Shown here: piece after piece, positions 1 through 11,730 of the stretch
Layout: the number at the start of each line of letters is the position of its first letter
How positions within the stretch are numbered: the stretch's first letter is position 1
Source: Cymbidium sinense
Taxonomy: Eukaryota > Streptophyta > Magnoliopsida > Asparagales > Orchidaceae
NCBI GenBank assembly: GCA_021442155.1
Contig: CM038229.1
Location: forward strand, 74,110,443 to 74,174,442
Length of the DNA stretch: 64,000 bases
Direction of reading: 5' to 3'
Made by a program: the position numbers and the translations under genes
The notes under the pieces: generated by a model
Seen by the model: only the letters and a program-made list of their open reading frames with translations
What the model was told of the DNA's origin: nothing
Databases searched by the model: none

Positions 1-937
1 TTATGAACATATATAGATTTGCATGTGCTTATAGTTTAAACATTTGAAGTAACATTTTCTTTTCCTTAATTCATATGTAGTTTTTTATATGTATTTGAAT
101 ATTAATAAGTATATAGTCTAGACATCCTGGGAACACAAGGCTTTAGTTAGCCTCAAGGAGGGTCATTTGATTACCTCACTTCTCTAGTTAACAGTGATAC
201 GTACTTATTTGATTTCATTTACATGTGTTCCTACATTAGAATTTAGATAAAACTTTAATCCACATGCATAAATGTTTCAATAAAATAAAAATACAATCTT
301 TGCATGGCTTTCTTTCCTTCATTCATGTACACATCCATATGTATTTGAGAAAATCAAGTGTTTAGTCTGAACATCCTGGGAGTACGATACTTTAGGTAGC
401 CCCAAGGAGGTCATTTGATTACCTCACTTTCTAAGTTAACAATGACATGTACTTGCTTATGTCTCTTATACTTGTGTGTGCATTTAATTATGGAATTAGA
501 ACCCTTCTCTTTTATCAAGGATACATGCATTCTATGATTATCTAAATTATTAGCATGTGTTACATATAAATTAATGCTCTCTTTCCTATTGTTCATGCAT
601 ATAAATTTACATATGTTTGAATGCAAATGGGTATATAGTTTGGACAACCCACGAATATGAGGCTTTAGTTAGCCCCAAGGAGGTCATTTGATTACCTCAC
701 TTTCCTAATTAAAAATGGCATATACCTATTCAATTTCATCCTTATGCACCTTTGTATAAGAATTTAAATAGAGCTTTAAACTAATATGATTAAATAATTC
801 AATCACATGAAATAATATAAACTTCAAATACATATCTACATTCATCGTATAAGTGTGCTAAAACATATTGTATGTATAGATACACTTATAATTAAATTAT
901 ATGCATGCTACGTGTGATGGAAAGGAATGATTTAGCA
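1..937 (+). repeat. Orphan fragment of a Tat-type LTR
   Basis: This stretch is a direct copy of 3955-4879, which lies inside the element A LTR, and it is also matched in inverted form near 60830-61740. Similarity ends sharply after the shared bases TTTAGCA (931-937 and 873-879 of the 4 kb copy). It carries the same three subrepeats as the main LTR, each with a 'ccaaggaggtcatttgatta' core. It could be the end of another LTR copy lying mostly left of the window, or a duplication within the LTR. There is no coding potential beyond chance frames. Confidence 0.85.
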
Positions 938-1259
938 AGACATTGATTCTCAGTTGTATATCATTTTGGGAATGCAAATTGAGCTTATCAGGGTCAAGTT
1001 AAAATTGACTCGAGTTGGTGCTGCATTTTATGGTATATATTTTAAAGTCAACAATCAATTATATTGCATCAACAAAGTAGATCATGTTTTTTTCCATAAG
1101 CTTAAATATGCAAGCCTCCTTTGTTTTAAAATTGCTTTACTAAAGCAAGGTATGTTGTTGGATAACCTAGTGAGAAAGATGTGGTTAGGGATTAATGTCC
1201 ACAAGTCTAAGGTATCATCTAGGTTGATGATAGGCTTGAATAATTTGAGAAAATGTTGA
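938..1259 (+). other. Unique segment between two LTR pieces, with an unidentified 101-codon frame
   Basis: The segment has no match to the other LTR copies in the window. It sits exactly between the orphan LTR fragment and the point (1260) where LTR sequence resumes, aligning with position 21653 of the other LTR. An ATG frame of 101 codons (954-1259) fills nearly all of it and ends at the boundary. I do not recognise the protein. It may be filler DNA from a rearrangement, a captured host fragment, or a chance frame. Confidence 0.4.
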
Positions 1260-2089
1260 AACCCAACTTGCTCGAAAAGGTCAAACCAAATTAAAACCCA
1301 ATCAAATCCAAATTAAACTCAACCAAATTTCACAACATATTTCAAATGATAAAAACCAAACTATGCCATGACCCAAGTCAATTTTGTCAATTGGGTCAAA
1401 TTAGTCAACTTTACCTATTTCACCCAAATGAACTCAAATGAACCAAAATCAAATCTAAACCAAATTGAATCAAACCAATGACACCATTACATACAAAATG
1501 ATCATATGAATATGACCCAACCTTGGATTGACTCAATTTGACCAATTGATCAACCTAACTTGATTTGACCTAATTTGACCTAAAGAGTCAAATTGAGTCA
1601 AATCAAATGAATCTAAATGATATGAAATTTGACCCAACCTACTTTTGACTCATTTCAAGTCTGCAAATTAAATCCAATACCAAATGACCATTCTACTTGC
1701 TAGGGGTATCACATGAGGCAAATCACCCATGTAAGTGGTCATTTTCATTCTTTGACCACTTGGCATTCTCCCATTAGTCCTAAGGCTAGGACACCCCAAG
1801 CTCAAAAGTAGTTGGGTTGATGACTCATGGGGAGGTGAAATTATCTCACCTCCCCATTGGAGCACTTGTAACACCAAGGACACCCACTCCTTGGAAGCCA
1901 CCTCTACACCCGTCATTTCTACAAACCTACACCAATTCACTCCTTAACTTTACCCAAGACGAGCCGTCAAGTTATTTCCCAAGCTCCCAAGCTCATCCCA
2001 TAATCCCATTCTCGCTTTTCTTCATAAAATAGGACACCATCCCACTATTTCTCATTTGCTCAAGGCTCAACTAAAGTGCAATTAACTTT

Positions 2090-2296
2090 GCACACACCAT
2101 CCTTGGAGGAAGTCGAGCAAGAATGAAATGGCTCTCAAGTCCTGTAACCACCAAACATGACATCGCCTCCCAAGCTTGGTTTATGGCCTCCCAAGAAAAC
2201 CACCTCAAATTGGAGCTCATGCGATCCATAGAGCTTCTCCCAACTAGACAAAGCTTCTTTAATGGAATTGGGTACCTGAGCTCCAATGAGGTATGC
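2090..2296 (+). other. Exon-like LTR block ending GAG|GTATGCC
   Basis: This part of the LTR is less AT-rich than its surroundings and ends in a good plant 5' splice-site match, GAG|GTATGCC, with GT at 2291. The same junction occurs in the LTR at 29233-36780 (near 31914) and in inverted form near 63340. Downstream in the LTR, pyrimidine-AG sites resembling acceptors occur near 5452, 24750 and 34864 at equivalent positions. Splicing inside the LTR transcript is an inference only. Confidence 0.35.
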
Positions 2297-4059
2297 CATT
2301 GAAATTGACCTTAGAGTAAAAATGTGTTTGGGCTTTTGAAGAAAACATCTCATGATATTTGTTGGATCCATTTGGATCCTTTGCACAAAGGTGTGGGATC
2401 CATTTGAGTCGATCGAGCTCTGAGCTTGAAATGAAATGGCATGAACTTCCTCTCGTGTGATGATAGATTACCATCCATTTGGCATGATCGAATGGATGTG
2501 TAATTAGATCCATTAAAATTATCCAATTTAATCCTTTAACATCATTGAATTATTCATGGCTCTAATCTTAGATCGGACAAACGAAAGCTCATCCACTAGC
2601 TTGCAACTAGAATTATATTTAAGTAACAAATCTCATTGGCACCATGTGGAAAGCACACGTCAAGCGTGGCAATTAAGAGTTAATTAGGCTTAATTAGTAT
2701 ATTTTATGGATGAAATTTCTAATAATCATAACTAATTATAAAAAAAATTATGAATATGCAAATAAATACTCATTTTAAAGGTATTTTATAGAAGAATTTA
2801 TTAAAAATGTTCTTAATTAAATTAGAATAATTAAGACTTAATTAAAGTTTAATTATAAAATTAGTTAACCTAATTACCCTATAATTACTTAAACAATTAA
2901 TCCCAAACTTTGTTGGTTAATCTAATGGGATGATTCAATGGGATGACATCTACCTCTCATAATTTTCTTAGGATTTACTACTTATTTAATTAGGAAAATT
3001 GACTAATTAAGCTTTAATTACTCGCTTAAGTTAATTAATCATTAATTAATCACATGAATAATAAAAGTCAATTAATTAAGTGGTTAGTCATTATTCAACA
3101 GTGAATGAACCCATGGGATAAGGTGAGGACCTCCTTCCAAATCTATTTTTTAAGTTCATTTCATTAATCAAATAATTTAAGGCTTAATTAATTAATTAAA
3201 CTACATAATTAGTTAAATTGAAATTATAGTCATATCAAAACTTAGTTAATTAAATCTTGGTAGATCTTTAGGTATTGAATAACCTAAAGTGTTTAATGAA
3301 ATTATGATTAGTCCACATGTGTGGGTAAACCATAAGAGTAATTAAGTTCATTAAATTTAACTATTAATTGAGTCAATTGCATTAGACCCTTTAATTTCTT
3401 AGGATCATTGTTAATTTTATTTTCAAATCATGTGCATATCATTTTGGCTCATAATTATTTGGGAAATTATGTTAAGGAAATGTAGGAAAGGGTTAATTAA
3501 TGGATTTACTATACATTATAACCTAATTAACTCATGAAATCAAGTTACTCACATTTCATTAAACCAAATAAATTAACAAACATGGGAATGGGTTAGAACT
3601 AGCAAACCTCTTCTCACTTCTTTAAATTAAATCAAAACATGAAATTAAAAATGACATTAAAGAATCTTTGGTTTGCTTTCAAATGGTTTATTTGATATGA
3701 TTATCCTTAGAAATTAATTTGATTGAATGAGATCTTATGTTTATGTTTACTTATTCCTTCCAATCATGTTAAATGTTGTGTAGTTTGGAAATCATGCAAT
3801 CATCTTTTCAAAATTAAATAGAATCAAATAGTTTTTCTTTATGTAAGCTTGCATGCGTTGGATTAATTTATAATATGTGTAGCTATTATCACTTATAAAT
3901 TAAAATTACTTTCCAAAGTTTATAAATCAAGTACACTAATCAAAGTGATAGTAGTTATGAACATATATAGATTTGCATGTGCTTATAGTTTAAACATTTG
4001 AAGTAAAGCTTTCTTTTCCTTAATTCATATGTAGTTTTATATGTATTTGAATATTAATA

Positions 4060-4665
4060 AGTATATAGTCTAGACATCCCACAGAACACAAGGCTTTAGT
4101 TAGCCTCAAGGAGGTCATTTGATTACCTCACTTCTCAGTTAACGTGACACATACTTATTTGATTTCATTTACATGTGTTCCATTAGAATTTAGATAAAAC
4201 TTTAATCCACATGCATAAATGTTTCAATCAAATAAAAATACAATCTTTGCATGGTTTTCTTTCCTTCATTCATGCACATCCATATGTATTTGAAAATCAA
4301 GTGTTTAGTCTGAACATCCTGGGAGTACGATACTTTAGGTAGCCCCAAGGAGGTCATTTGATTACCTCACTTTCTAAGTTAACAATGACATGTACTTACT
4401 TATGTCTCTTATACTTGTGTGTGTGCATTTAATTATGGAATTAGAACCCTTCTCTTTTATCAAGGATACATGCATTCTATGATTATCTAAATTATTAGCA
4501 TGTGTTACATATAAGTTAATGCTCTCTTTCCTATTGTTCATGCATATAAATTTACATATGTTTGAATGCAAATGGGTATATAGTTTGGACATCCCATGAA
4601 TATGAGGCTTTAGTTAGCCCCAAGGAGGTCATTTGATTACCTCACATTCCTGGTTAACAATGGCA
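4060..4665 (+). repeat. Three ~270-bp subrepeats inside the LTR
   Basis: Three imperfect units start near 4070, 4310 and 4580. Each contains a 'gacatcc...' start, 'ctttagttagccccaaggag', 'gtcatttgattacctcac' and 'gttaacaatg'. Each core can pair GAGGT with ACCTC across nine bases. The fragment at 1-937 and the inverted LTR (61010-61640) also have three units. The LTRs at 20230 and 29233 keep only one (near 23850 and 33955), so the expansion marks a subfamily. Confidence 0.75.
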
Positions 4666-5810
4666 TGTACCTATTTAATTTCATCCTTATGTACCTTTGT
4701 ATGAGAATTTAGATAGAGCTTTAAACTAATATGATTAAATAATTCAATCATGAGAGATATAAACTTCAAATACATATCTACATTCATCATATAAGTGTGC
4801 TAAAACATATTGTATGTATAGATACACTTACAATTAAATCATATGCATGCTACGTGTGATGGAAAGGAATGATTTAGCATGTGTCATGTGATAATAATTC
4901 AATTAGATTAATCTTAAGATGCCTTTCACATTGGATAAAATTATTTAAAGTGAACCTAAACTTAGAATTAATTTTAAATGTGTAATAAGCCATTCACTAA
5001 AGAGAACTAAATCAAATTAACATGCTTTAGAAAAATGGTTTAAGGTAAGGATGAGGACAATCCTCTTTCTTCTTTATAACACTTAGTTGCTAAGTGTAAT
5101 CATATGAAACAAAAGAAAACACAAATTAAAATTCTCAAGTAAATTAAGCAACTTTAAGTGAAATCAACCTTTCATGTTAAATTAAATCCTTCTATACTTA
5201 GAAAATATAACACCAATGCTTAGTTGAGACATACTACATAAGCCTTAATGCACACACTAGAATTAAGTCACCACTTCTAGTTCTATATTAGGACAGTGCA
5301 CGATGTGATGTATGTTTTATTTTGTGATGTATTTTACATGGATGTTAGTGAATACCTCATAAATGGATGTTAGGTAGATATTAGCTAATCATATTTCTCA
5401 AGGGATTATGCTTAAGGGTGCTTACAATAAATATGAATGCTCTCTTTGTAGTTTGCTTAAACCTCTAAGCATAATCCAAGTTAGGGACAGGTACCCATGT
5501 GCATGTGTGGTGTTAAGTCCAAACTATAAATATAATTACTTGGGTTGAATGTTTGTTTAGTTAACCTCAATTTTGTAGGTGTAGTTAGGTTTACTTTTTT
5601 ATTTTTAATATAATTTTGTTTTTAAAATTAGGATTAATGCTATGGAGGTTTAGGATGAACATTAGAGAAATCACCTTGGGGTGCCATGTGATGCCTTGAA
5701 GCCTACCAAATCAAAAGAAGTAAGGAGGAAAAGAATGAATACATGAAGAATGGAGAATGAAGACCCCATAGCATTCATTCATTATAAATTGTAATTATTA
5801 TTTCATGGGG

Positions 5811-5835
5811 TTGTATAAAGGTAGGCTCGACTACC
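5811..5835 (+). promoter_or_regulatory. LTR TATA box and adjacent hairpin
   Basis: TTGTATAAAG is followed directly by the inverted repeat GGTAG..CTACC. The same TATA-plus-hairpin arrangement is kept in all four LTRs (25145-25172, 35281-35306, and 59907-59931 on the - strand), despite strong divergence around it. This is the likely core promoter and RNA start of the element, giving a U3 of more than 4.5 kb and about 1.4 kb of R-U5. Confidence 0.6.
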
Positions 5836-7225
5836 CATTTTTCTTTTCGGGTTATATATGTACCACACTTTTATTCTTTTACATTAGAGTTATAAAGCTG
5901 TTTACTGAATTGGTTAGCTTGTACACTAGAAATGACATGTTTTTCTTAGTTTCTTAAATGAATGATGCTTAATGTGTGGCATGTATGCAATTAGACTCTT
6001 AGGGAAAAACTAATTTTTTTACCCAAGTAATCACTCATAACTAAAAATTTCTACAACTTACAATCTCACCATATAGCTTAGGATGTAAATCAAGATAATT
6101 AAAAGATTTAGCAACCCATTAGTTGAATGTCGTATGTCTCACATCATGCATCATCTTGAATCACTCTTGTAAAATGAGGGATTTATCCTTAGGACCACTT
6201 GACCTATAAGAGTAACCCCTAATGAAGCTTCAACCTCTTTCTCTTTGATTTGGCTAACAACCTTACTTCATCATGCATTTAGGCATATAAAAATCTTAAA
6301 GCCTTTATCAAAATGAAGTGTCAAAATTAAATAAAATTGAAAATAATTTGCATTAGACTAAGCCATTATTCATACCACTCATGCTCTAGTCTCTTAGGGA
6401 GTGACTTAAAGGATTTTAGTCTCTTTCTAAATAAATAACTACCCAAGCTATCTTGCAATTCATATGACCGGATCATAAGGATTTGAATCAGGAGAGTTAG
6501 GCACTCTAGATAGTTGTAAACCAACAACAATGGTGGTTTATCCTCTCTTGTGGAGGTAAACTTTATGCCCATCTTTGCTTAGATTTAGGTCGTGCTTTAG
6601 CTTATGCTAAATATCTATATATCTAAAATCTGACGTTACTATTTTCTTTGGGCTACAAGTATAAATCCTCTCCTCTTAGGCTGTTCCACAATCCTATGTT
6701 GTCAGATTATATGTCCTAATAATCTAATAAAATTTCAACTCAAATAAAATCAATGTCTTCACTTTCAAATATATATATAGCCTCACCATAAGATAGATTG
6801 GATCACTTACTAGGCTTTCTAGTACCATGAGTGTTCCCTATTTATCTTTCTTTGGCTTCCAAAATAAGTCATTCCACTTAAAATATCCCAATTGATTTTC
6901 CAAATATAGCCAATCCTTTGATAGTCTAACCTTAAAATCTTTAAAGTCCCTAATTGTCTACTTTAATAGTATTCTCAAAAAATTCACCCTCTTATGATGT
7001 AATTAACTGGAAGCTTGCCTCATAGGACTTTAGAACTTGAATATAAAATCCTGATTCATCAATAAAATGCAGGAGAAAAACCATTGGTACATTAAAAAAT
7101 TCATCATGTTTTAGGAGTCCTTATTATGTGATTAGGTCCATTGAAAGGTGATGTCTCTATCTCTCAGATAGTACATCATACCTCAATGTCATACCCATTC
7201 CAATGAGTACCCCCCTCAGATTTTT

Positions 7226-7242
7226 TGGCGACTCACTTGGGA
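7226..7242 (+). other. Primer-binding site, tRNA-Arg type
   Basis: TGGCGACTCACTTGGGA lies eight bases after the LTR end. It resembles the complement of the 3' end of plant tRNA-Arg(ACG), TGGCGACTCCGCTGGGGA, as I recall it; that primer is typical of Tat/Ogre elements. The inverted element C has TGGCCACTCCACTAGGGA at the matching place. This fixes the LTR boundary and element orientation. Confidence 0.75.
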
Positions 7243-7686
7243 TTGTTCCTCTCTCCATCAGACAATTATCTCCAAAGCATAGTGTACTTATATTTTATAT
7301 AATCCAAGACTATCTTTCTTTCCATTGGCACTTAGCTCATTTCATCCTTAAGCAAAGCTAGCCAACATCCTTTAGGTTTTAGGACCTCACTCCATGTAGG
7401 TCTTGAAACCTTTATTGGGTCCCCTAGTAGGTCAAAAATAAATTAACTAATGAAAGGAGATGACTAAATTTAAAACCTCTTTACCACTAGCTTGGTGAAG
7501 CAAGGTTCATCCCATATTCAAGAAAGCTTCAATAAAATTCAAAATATAAAACCTTTTCAAATAAAATGCAAAATTTTCCAAAAGCACTCTTTCTAAATAT
7601 AATCATTTTGAAATGCACTTCACATAACATAAGGTTTGCAAAATATAAAACCTTAAAGCTCTTTTTAAATAATGAAGATAATTGAG

Positions 7687-8634
7687 CCTCATTTAACTTA
7701 CTTAATTTTGTTAAATGAGGATATTTTTCAAAAATCAAATTCAAATATGCATCATCAAAATCCTTTTTCATTGAATTTTTAAAAACACATTTTTCAAAAT
7801 AAAATCAATCAATCAACCAACTCCATTTAACATACCCAAATTTCTTAAATGAGTGTTCTTCAAAATATTTCAAATACATTTTTAAAATTAACCAATTCCA
7901 CTTAACATATAAATTTGTTAAATGGAGTTCCATTTTAAAACAATCAACATATCATTGAACTCACTTAACATACCCAAATTTGTTAAGTGAGAGTTCTCTC
8001 TTTTAAAATCAAACATCACATAAAATCAAAACATATTTGAACTCCATTTGACACCCAAATTTGTCAAATGAGAGTTTCATTTTCAAAAAAAAAAAAATTA
8101 AACTCTATTTAACATATATTTATTAAATAAGAGTTTCTCTTTTCAAATCAAAATAAAATAAAATATCAAAACACTTGAACCCTATTTAATATACTTAAAT
8201 TTGTTAAGTAAGGTTTCATTTTCAAATCAAATAAAATATCAAACACATTTGGCCTTTACTTAGCACCTAAATTTGCTAAGTAAAGATCCCATTCTCAAAT
8301 CAAATTAATCATAAATAAATCGAACATATGGCAAACATCATTGCAAATAAAAATGCTTTCAAAAATTATTTCAAAGGTACATTTGAATTTCATTTTAGCA
8401 TACCTAAATTTGCTATGTGAGCATTTCAAAAATCAAATTTTCAAACAAAGGATAAAATAAAACAAATTCATCTCCATAGTCTCTCCAAATGAATGAACCC
8501 CATCCAACGTACCCAAATTTGTTGGGTTCCAAATCAAAATAAAATTCTATGGCAAAGTCTCTCCTCAAGTATCAAAATCTCTCCAATTCAATGAACCTCA
8601 CTTAGCATACCTAAATTTATTAAGTGTGGGTTCA
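7687..8634 (+). repeat. Array of about eleven hairpin units in the element A leader
   Basis: Short inverted repeats occur every 60-135 bases, with a shared loop resembling 'tacccaaattt'. Clear stems are CCTCATTTAAC/GTTAAATGAGG (7687-7697 with 7710-7720), CTCACTTAACA/TGTTAAGTGAG (7960-7970 with 7981-7991), CATTTGACA/TGTCAAATG (8045-8053 with 8062-8070) and CTTTACTTAGCA/TGCTAAGTAAAG (8254-8265 with 8274-8285). Other units near 7821, 7887, 8101, 8177, 8390, 8487 and 8595 pair with mismatches or bulges. Stem sequence varies between units while pairing is largely kept. The rest of the leader (7243-7686 and 8635-8761) shows no gene. Confidence 0.8.
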
Positions 8635-8761
8635 AATTCTAGAATCTAGAATCAATGATTGAAGGCAACTATTAAAGCAAGGGTCTAATGTAGTTTTATT
8701 TTTAACAAATGCAGAGATATCAGTTTAGTCCTTCATTCACTTCTTTAGTTAGTTTTAGACC

Positions 8762-11730
8762 ATGTCAGCCAAAACAATAATCTTTTTCTTCTCCTCTGGG
8801 GTGGATTTAGCTTTGGATCAGGCCATACTCACCAACACCACCAAGCACATCATTCAATTTGGGCATGGATTTGAGGCTATCTGAGTCACCTGTGATGGGC
8901 CAGTCCTCACGACCGTCAGTAGAAAGGAGGTGGCAGGGTAGAAGCCACTCCTTCATTTTAACATCCTGTTAGACTTTAAGTTTCTCTCACTAAAGAGGAA
9001 GGCTTTTATGGTTTGCACACCTTGATAAGCATCAGTGCAAGTGCCAATTATTAAAATTCCCATCATTTAGTCCATAGTCACCTTGTTGTAGTCCCAAAGA
9101 GGGATAGCACCTCCTCACCGGTTTCCCCCATTCTGAAGAGGGAGGCTATCTTGGACTCCAAGATAGTCACCCCTACCTTTGAGGTAGGTTCTAGATCGCA
9201 TTTTGCTTTGCTTACAAAGATGCAATGGCATAACAATAACTGGAAGGTTAAGCGGCACCACGAACGAGTTGTTAGGGTGATAGATGAGGCCTCTCATGTC
9301 ATTGATGAGGGTTCCCCTTGTGAGACCTCTCCACTCTTAAATTATAGCAAGTTTTACCCCCTCTTAGCTTCGGATGGAGAGGGAGATTATTGGAGGATTC
9401 TTGCATTGCCTCCACCATCATCATAGTTTGAGGTACTAGCTAAGGAGAGAAGGAAGCCCTACACTGGTCTATGATCAATTCTTAGCCAGGTCAACAGAGC
9501 CCATGGATGCTCAAGTCTAGTACATTATTTGATTGAGGACTCGATCATTAGTGTTAGAATCGATACAGAGAAAACCTCCAAGGCTAGAGTTGCAACCCAA
9601 CCAGGCAAGAAGGAAGTATGTCAAACAATCAGCAGCCTCAGTATTAATGGGTTTCTATGATCAATGGGCTACTCAAGCCAATCATACTGGCAACATAGTC
9701 CTTATAGGCACTACTAGTCGTAGGAGGAGAGCCCCAGCAAAGAGGTAGTTGGTGTCTTCACCATCACACTGCTCCACTCAACACCCACCATCACCTGTCC
9801 AAGCCCCTCCTTCTGCAATCTCCACCAAATTATAGAAATCTACATCTATAGAGAGGACATCTCCATTAGTGATCCGACTATGGCTTAAGGATCCTACTCT
9901 ATCTATGCCACCCATTAAGGTGAGGTCAAGCTCTCCCATTCGACCTTCCACTTTGGTAGTGATGAAGGAGTGGCAACCCAAAAGCATCATAATCACTCCA
10001 CCATTACAATCAACAATAAAAGAAGTAGGGGATACTAGTCCCCATGGCTGATCCCCCAGGAAAAAACACTCCATTAGTAGGTAGTATCCGATGTATAGAT
10101 TTAGATGAGCACAATCTTATGGTTAGTTATCAGTGGGTGTTGGTATTAGTTCAGCCAGGCAAATTAAGAGATCATTCACTAGATGATATCCTAGAAGGCT
10201 ACTTTTTTTGAGAAGAAACTACTTCTTGGGAGTGATCATTTAGATCAAAGAGGGTAGAGTATACTTGACCACGATGATGATGACCTATTTGAGGATTTAG
10301 CATAAATCCATATGGTCGATACTCGAGGATCCCTCCATAGAGACCATCAGAGCTAGGAAGGTGGTGTGATCGAGGAAGGTGACACCTCTCACTCGACCCA
10401 GCACCTCCTTGAACTTCGAGAAGGACAAGCAATAAGATGGAGGAGGTTGAGGATTTGTTAGTAGTAGTTCTAGCACTCTAGAACCAAACTCCAGTTTTGC
10501 TGCCCAGTCCCATCGAGGCTGATCGACCTGAGCTCTTACATGCCTTAGATCCCCCTAAGAGTGTCTCTCTCATGGATCAGGATAGTGGTAGTTTGCATAG
10601 AAAGGTCATCGATTATACCTCCATGCATGAGAAAGACATTAAATATATAGAGGACCAATAAGTGAGGGAATCGTTAGCACAAGCTCGGAGGAGCTCATCC
10701 ATTCCAAAGGGTAGACCTTACCCAGAGGAATTTGATGTAGTCCAATACCCCAACAGGGTTTGTGCCACCATCCTTCAAATGTTTTGATGGCAGTGGGAAC
10801 CCATGATAGCACATTTTTGCAATCTGGTGGCGACACACTTTTCTTTTTTTTGTTAGCTATCGTGGGGTTGCATTCAATTAGTATGTCGAACTAAGCAATG
10901 GTTAGGAGAAGACTTTTTTGAGTTAGAGCAACTCTTTGTCAAGAGATTTATTGGAGCCCAGCAAAGGGTAGTGACTTCATTGTAAAGAAACAAAATTCCA
11001 ATGAGCCCCTTATTGATTACATTCTCAGGTCGCATAGCCTGAGAATGAAATGCGAACCATAGTTATACGAGCCACATGCTAATGAAATTCTTCTCAAGAA
11101 TATTCATGGCCTAGTTGCTTTCATGCTCAAGGGCTTCACAATCAAAATCTTTGAGAAATTAATCAACAAGGCAGCCAGTATATAAGAGGAAGCCAAATAG
11201 TTATATTTCCAAGACCAGTCATCTAAACCCAAGCCATGGAAAGTGTTTGGGAAGAGGCTAGAAATAGTGGTGTTAGTGGATAGAGGGAAGCAGCCAACCA
11301 AAGTTTAGTTTGAGAGACCACGAACTCAACAACCTCCTTTGCCACCTCCTCTTCCACCACCACAGCTACCATAGTGGCCACCACCACCACCTCCATAGCA
11401 GTACACTCAGAAACATTATTCATATCAACTATTAGGTAGCTACTATCTACCTACTCTTCTAGATAAATTAAACAATCCCTATTCATTCAAAAGAGAGGTA
11501 GTCATGAAGATCTTAAAAAATCTCATAAAGAAACCTAATTTCCATTTACCAAAGCCTAAGAGGCTTGAGGAAGTGAGCAAAAGTGATGATCCTAACTTTT
11601 GCCACAACCACCACATGTTAGACCATGTCTTAGAGGATTGCATCACCTTCAAAGACTAGCTTGAGCACAACTACAAGTTGAGCACCATTGTTATCCCTAA
11701 GAAATACTTATTAGAACAACCATCTAATTC
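8762..11730 (+). pseudogene. Decayed gag of element A
   Basis: A candidate start ATG at 8762 is followed by a frame broken by many stops. Some of these (TGA near 8881, TAG near 8939, TGA-TAA near 9023) are shared with the inverted copy. The 9151-9426 and 9533-9748 pieces are conserved with element C at 56301-56693 and 55881-56171 and may be an N-terminal gag domain or a separate ORF upstream of gag, as in Ogre elements. The 10720-11210 part reads like Tat-type capsid, including 'LIDYILRSHSLRMKCEP'. A proline-rich stretch near 11330-11400 precedes a zinc-knuckle-like CHNHHMLDHVLEDC near 11597-11650. It is non-functional. Confidence 0.75.

Larger units (their letters stand above)
1260..7218 (+). 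mobile_element. Giant 5' LTR of element A (5'-truncated)
   Basis: The LTR is identified by three points. It aligns in inverted orientation with 58499-64000. It aligns more loosely in direct orientation with 20230-26627 and 29233-36780. It is followed immediately by a primer-binding site. It ends ...CCCCCTCA at 7218. Relative to the LTR at 20230 it lacks roughly the first 1.4 kb, so the full LTR would exceed 7 kb. In order it holds degenerate 'tgaccc/caaat' sequence (1260-1660), an exon-like block ending in a splice-donor-like site (2090-2296), AT-rich sequence, three subrepeats (4060-4665), and a TATA box with hairpin (5811-5835). It contains no gene. Confidence 0.85.

Noticed and set aside
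411..647. Frame starting MSKLYTHLHSNICKFICM, also present at 4374-4592 and 61094-61324
   Set aside because: It recurs because the LTR copies are related. It lies in subrepeat DNA, changes at its end between copies, and has no protein-like constraint visible.
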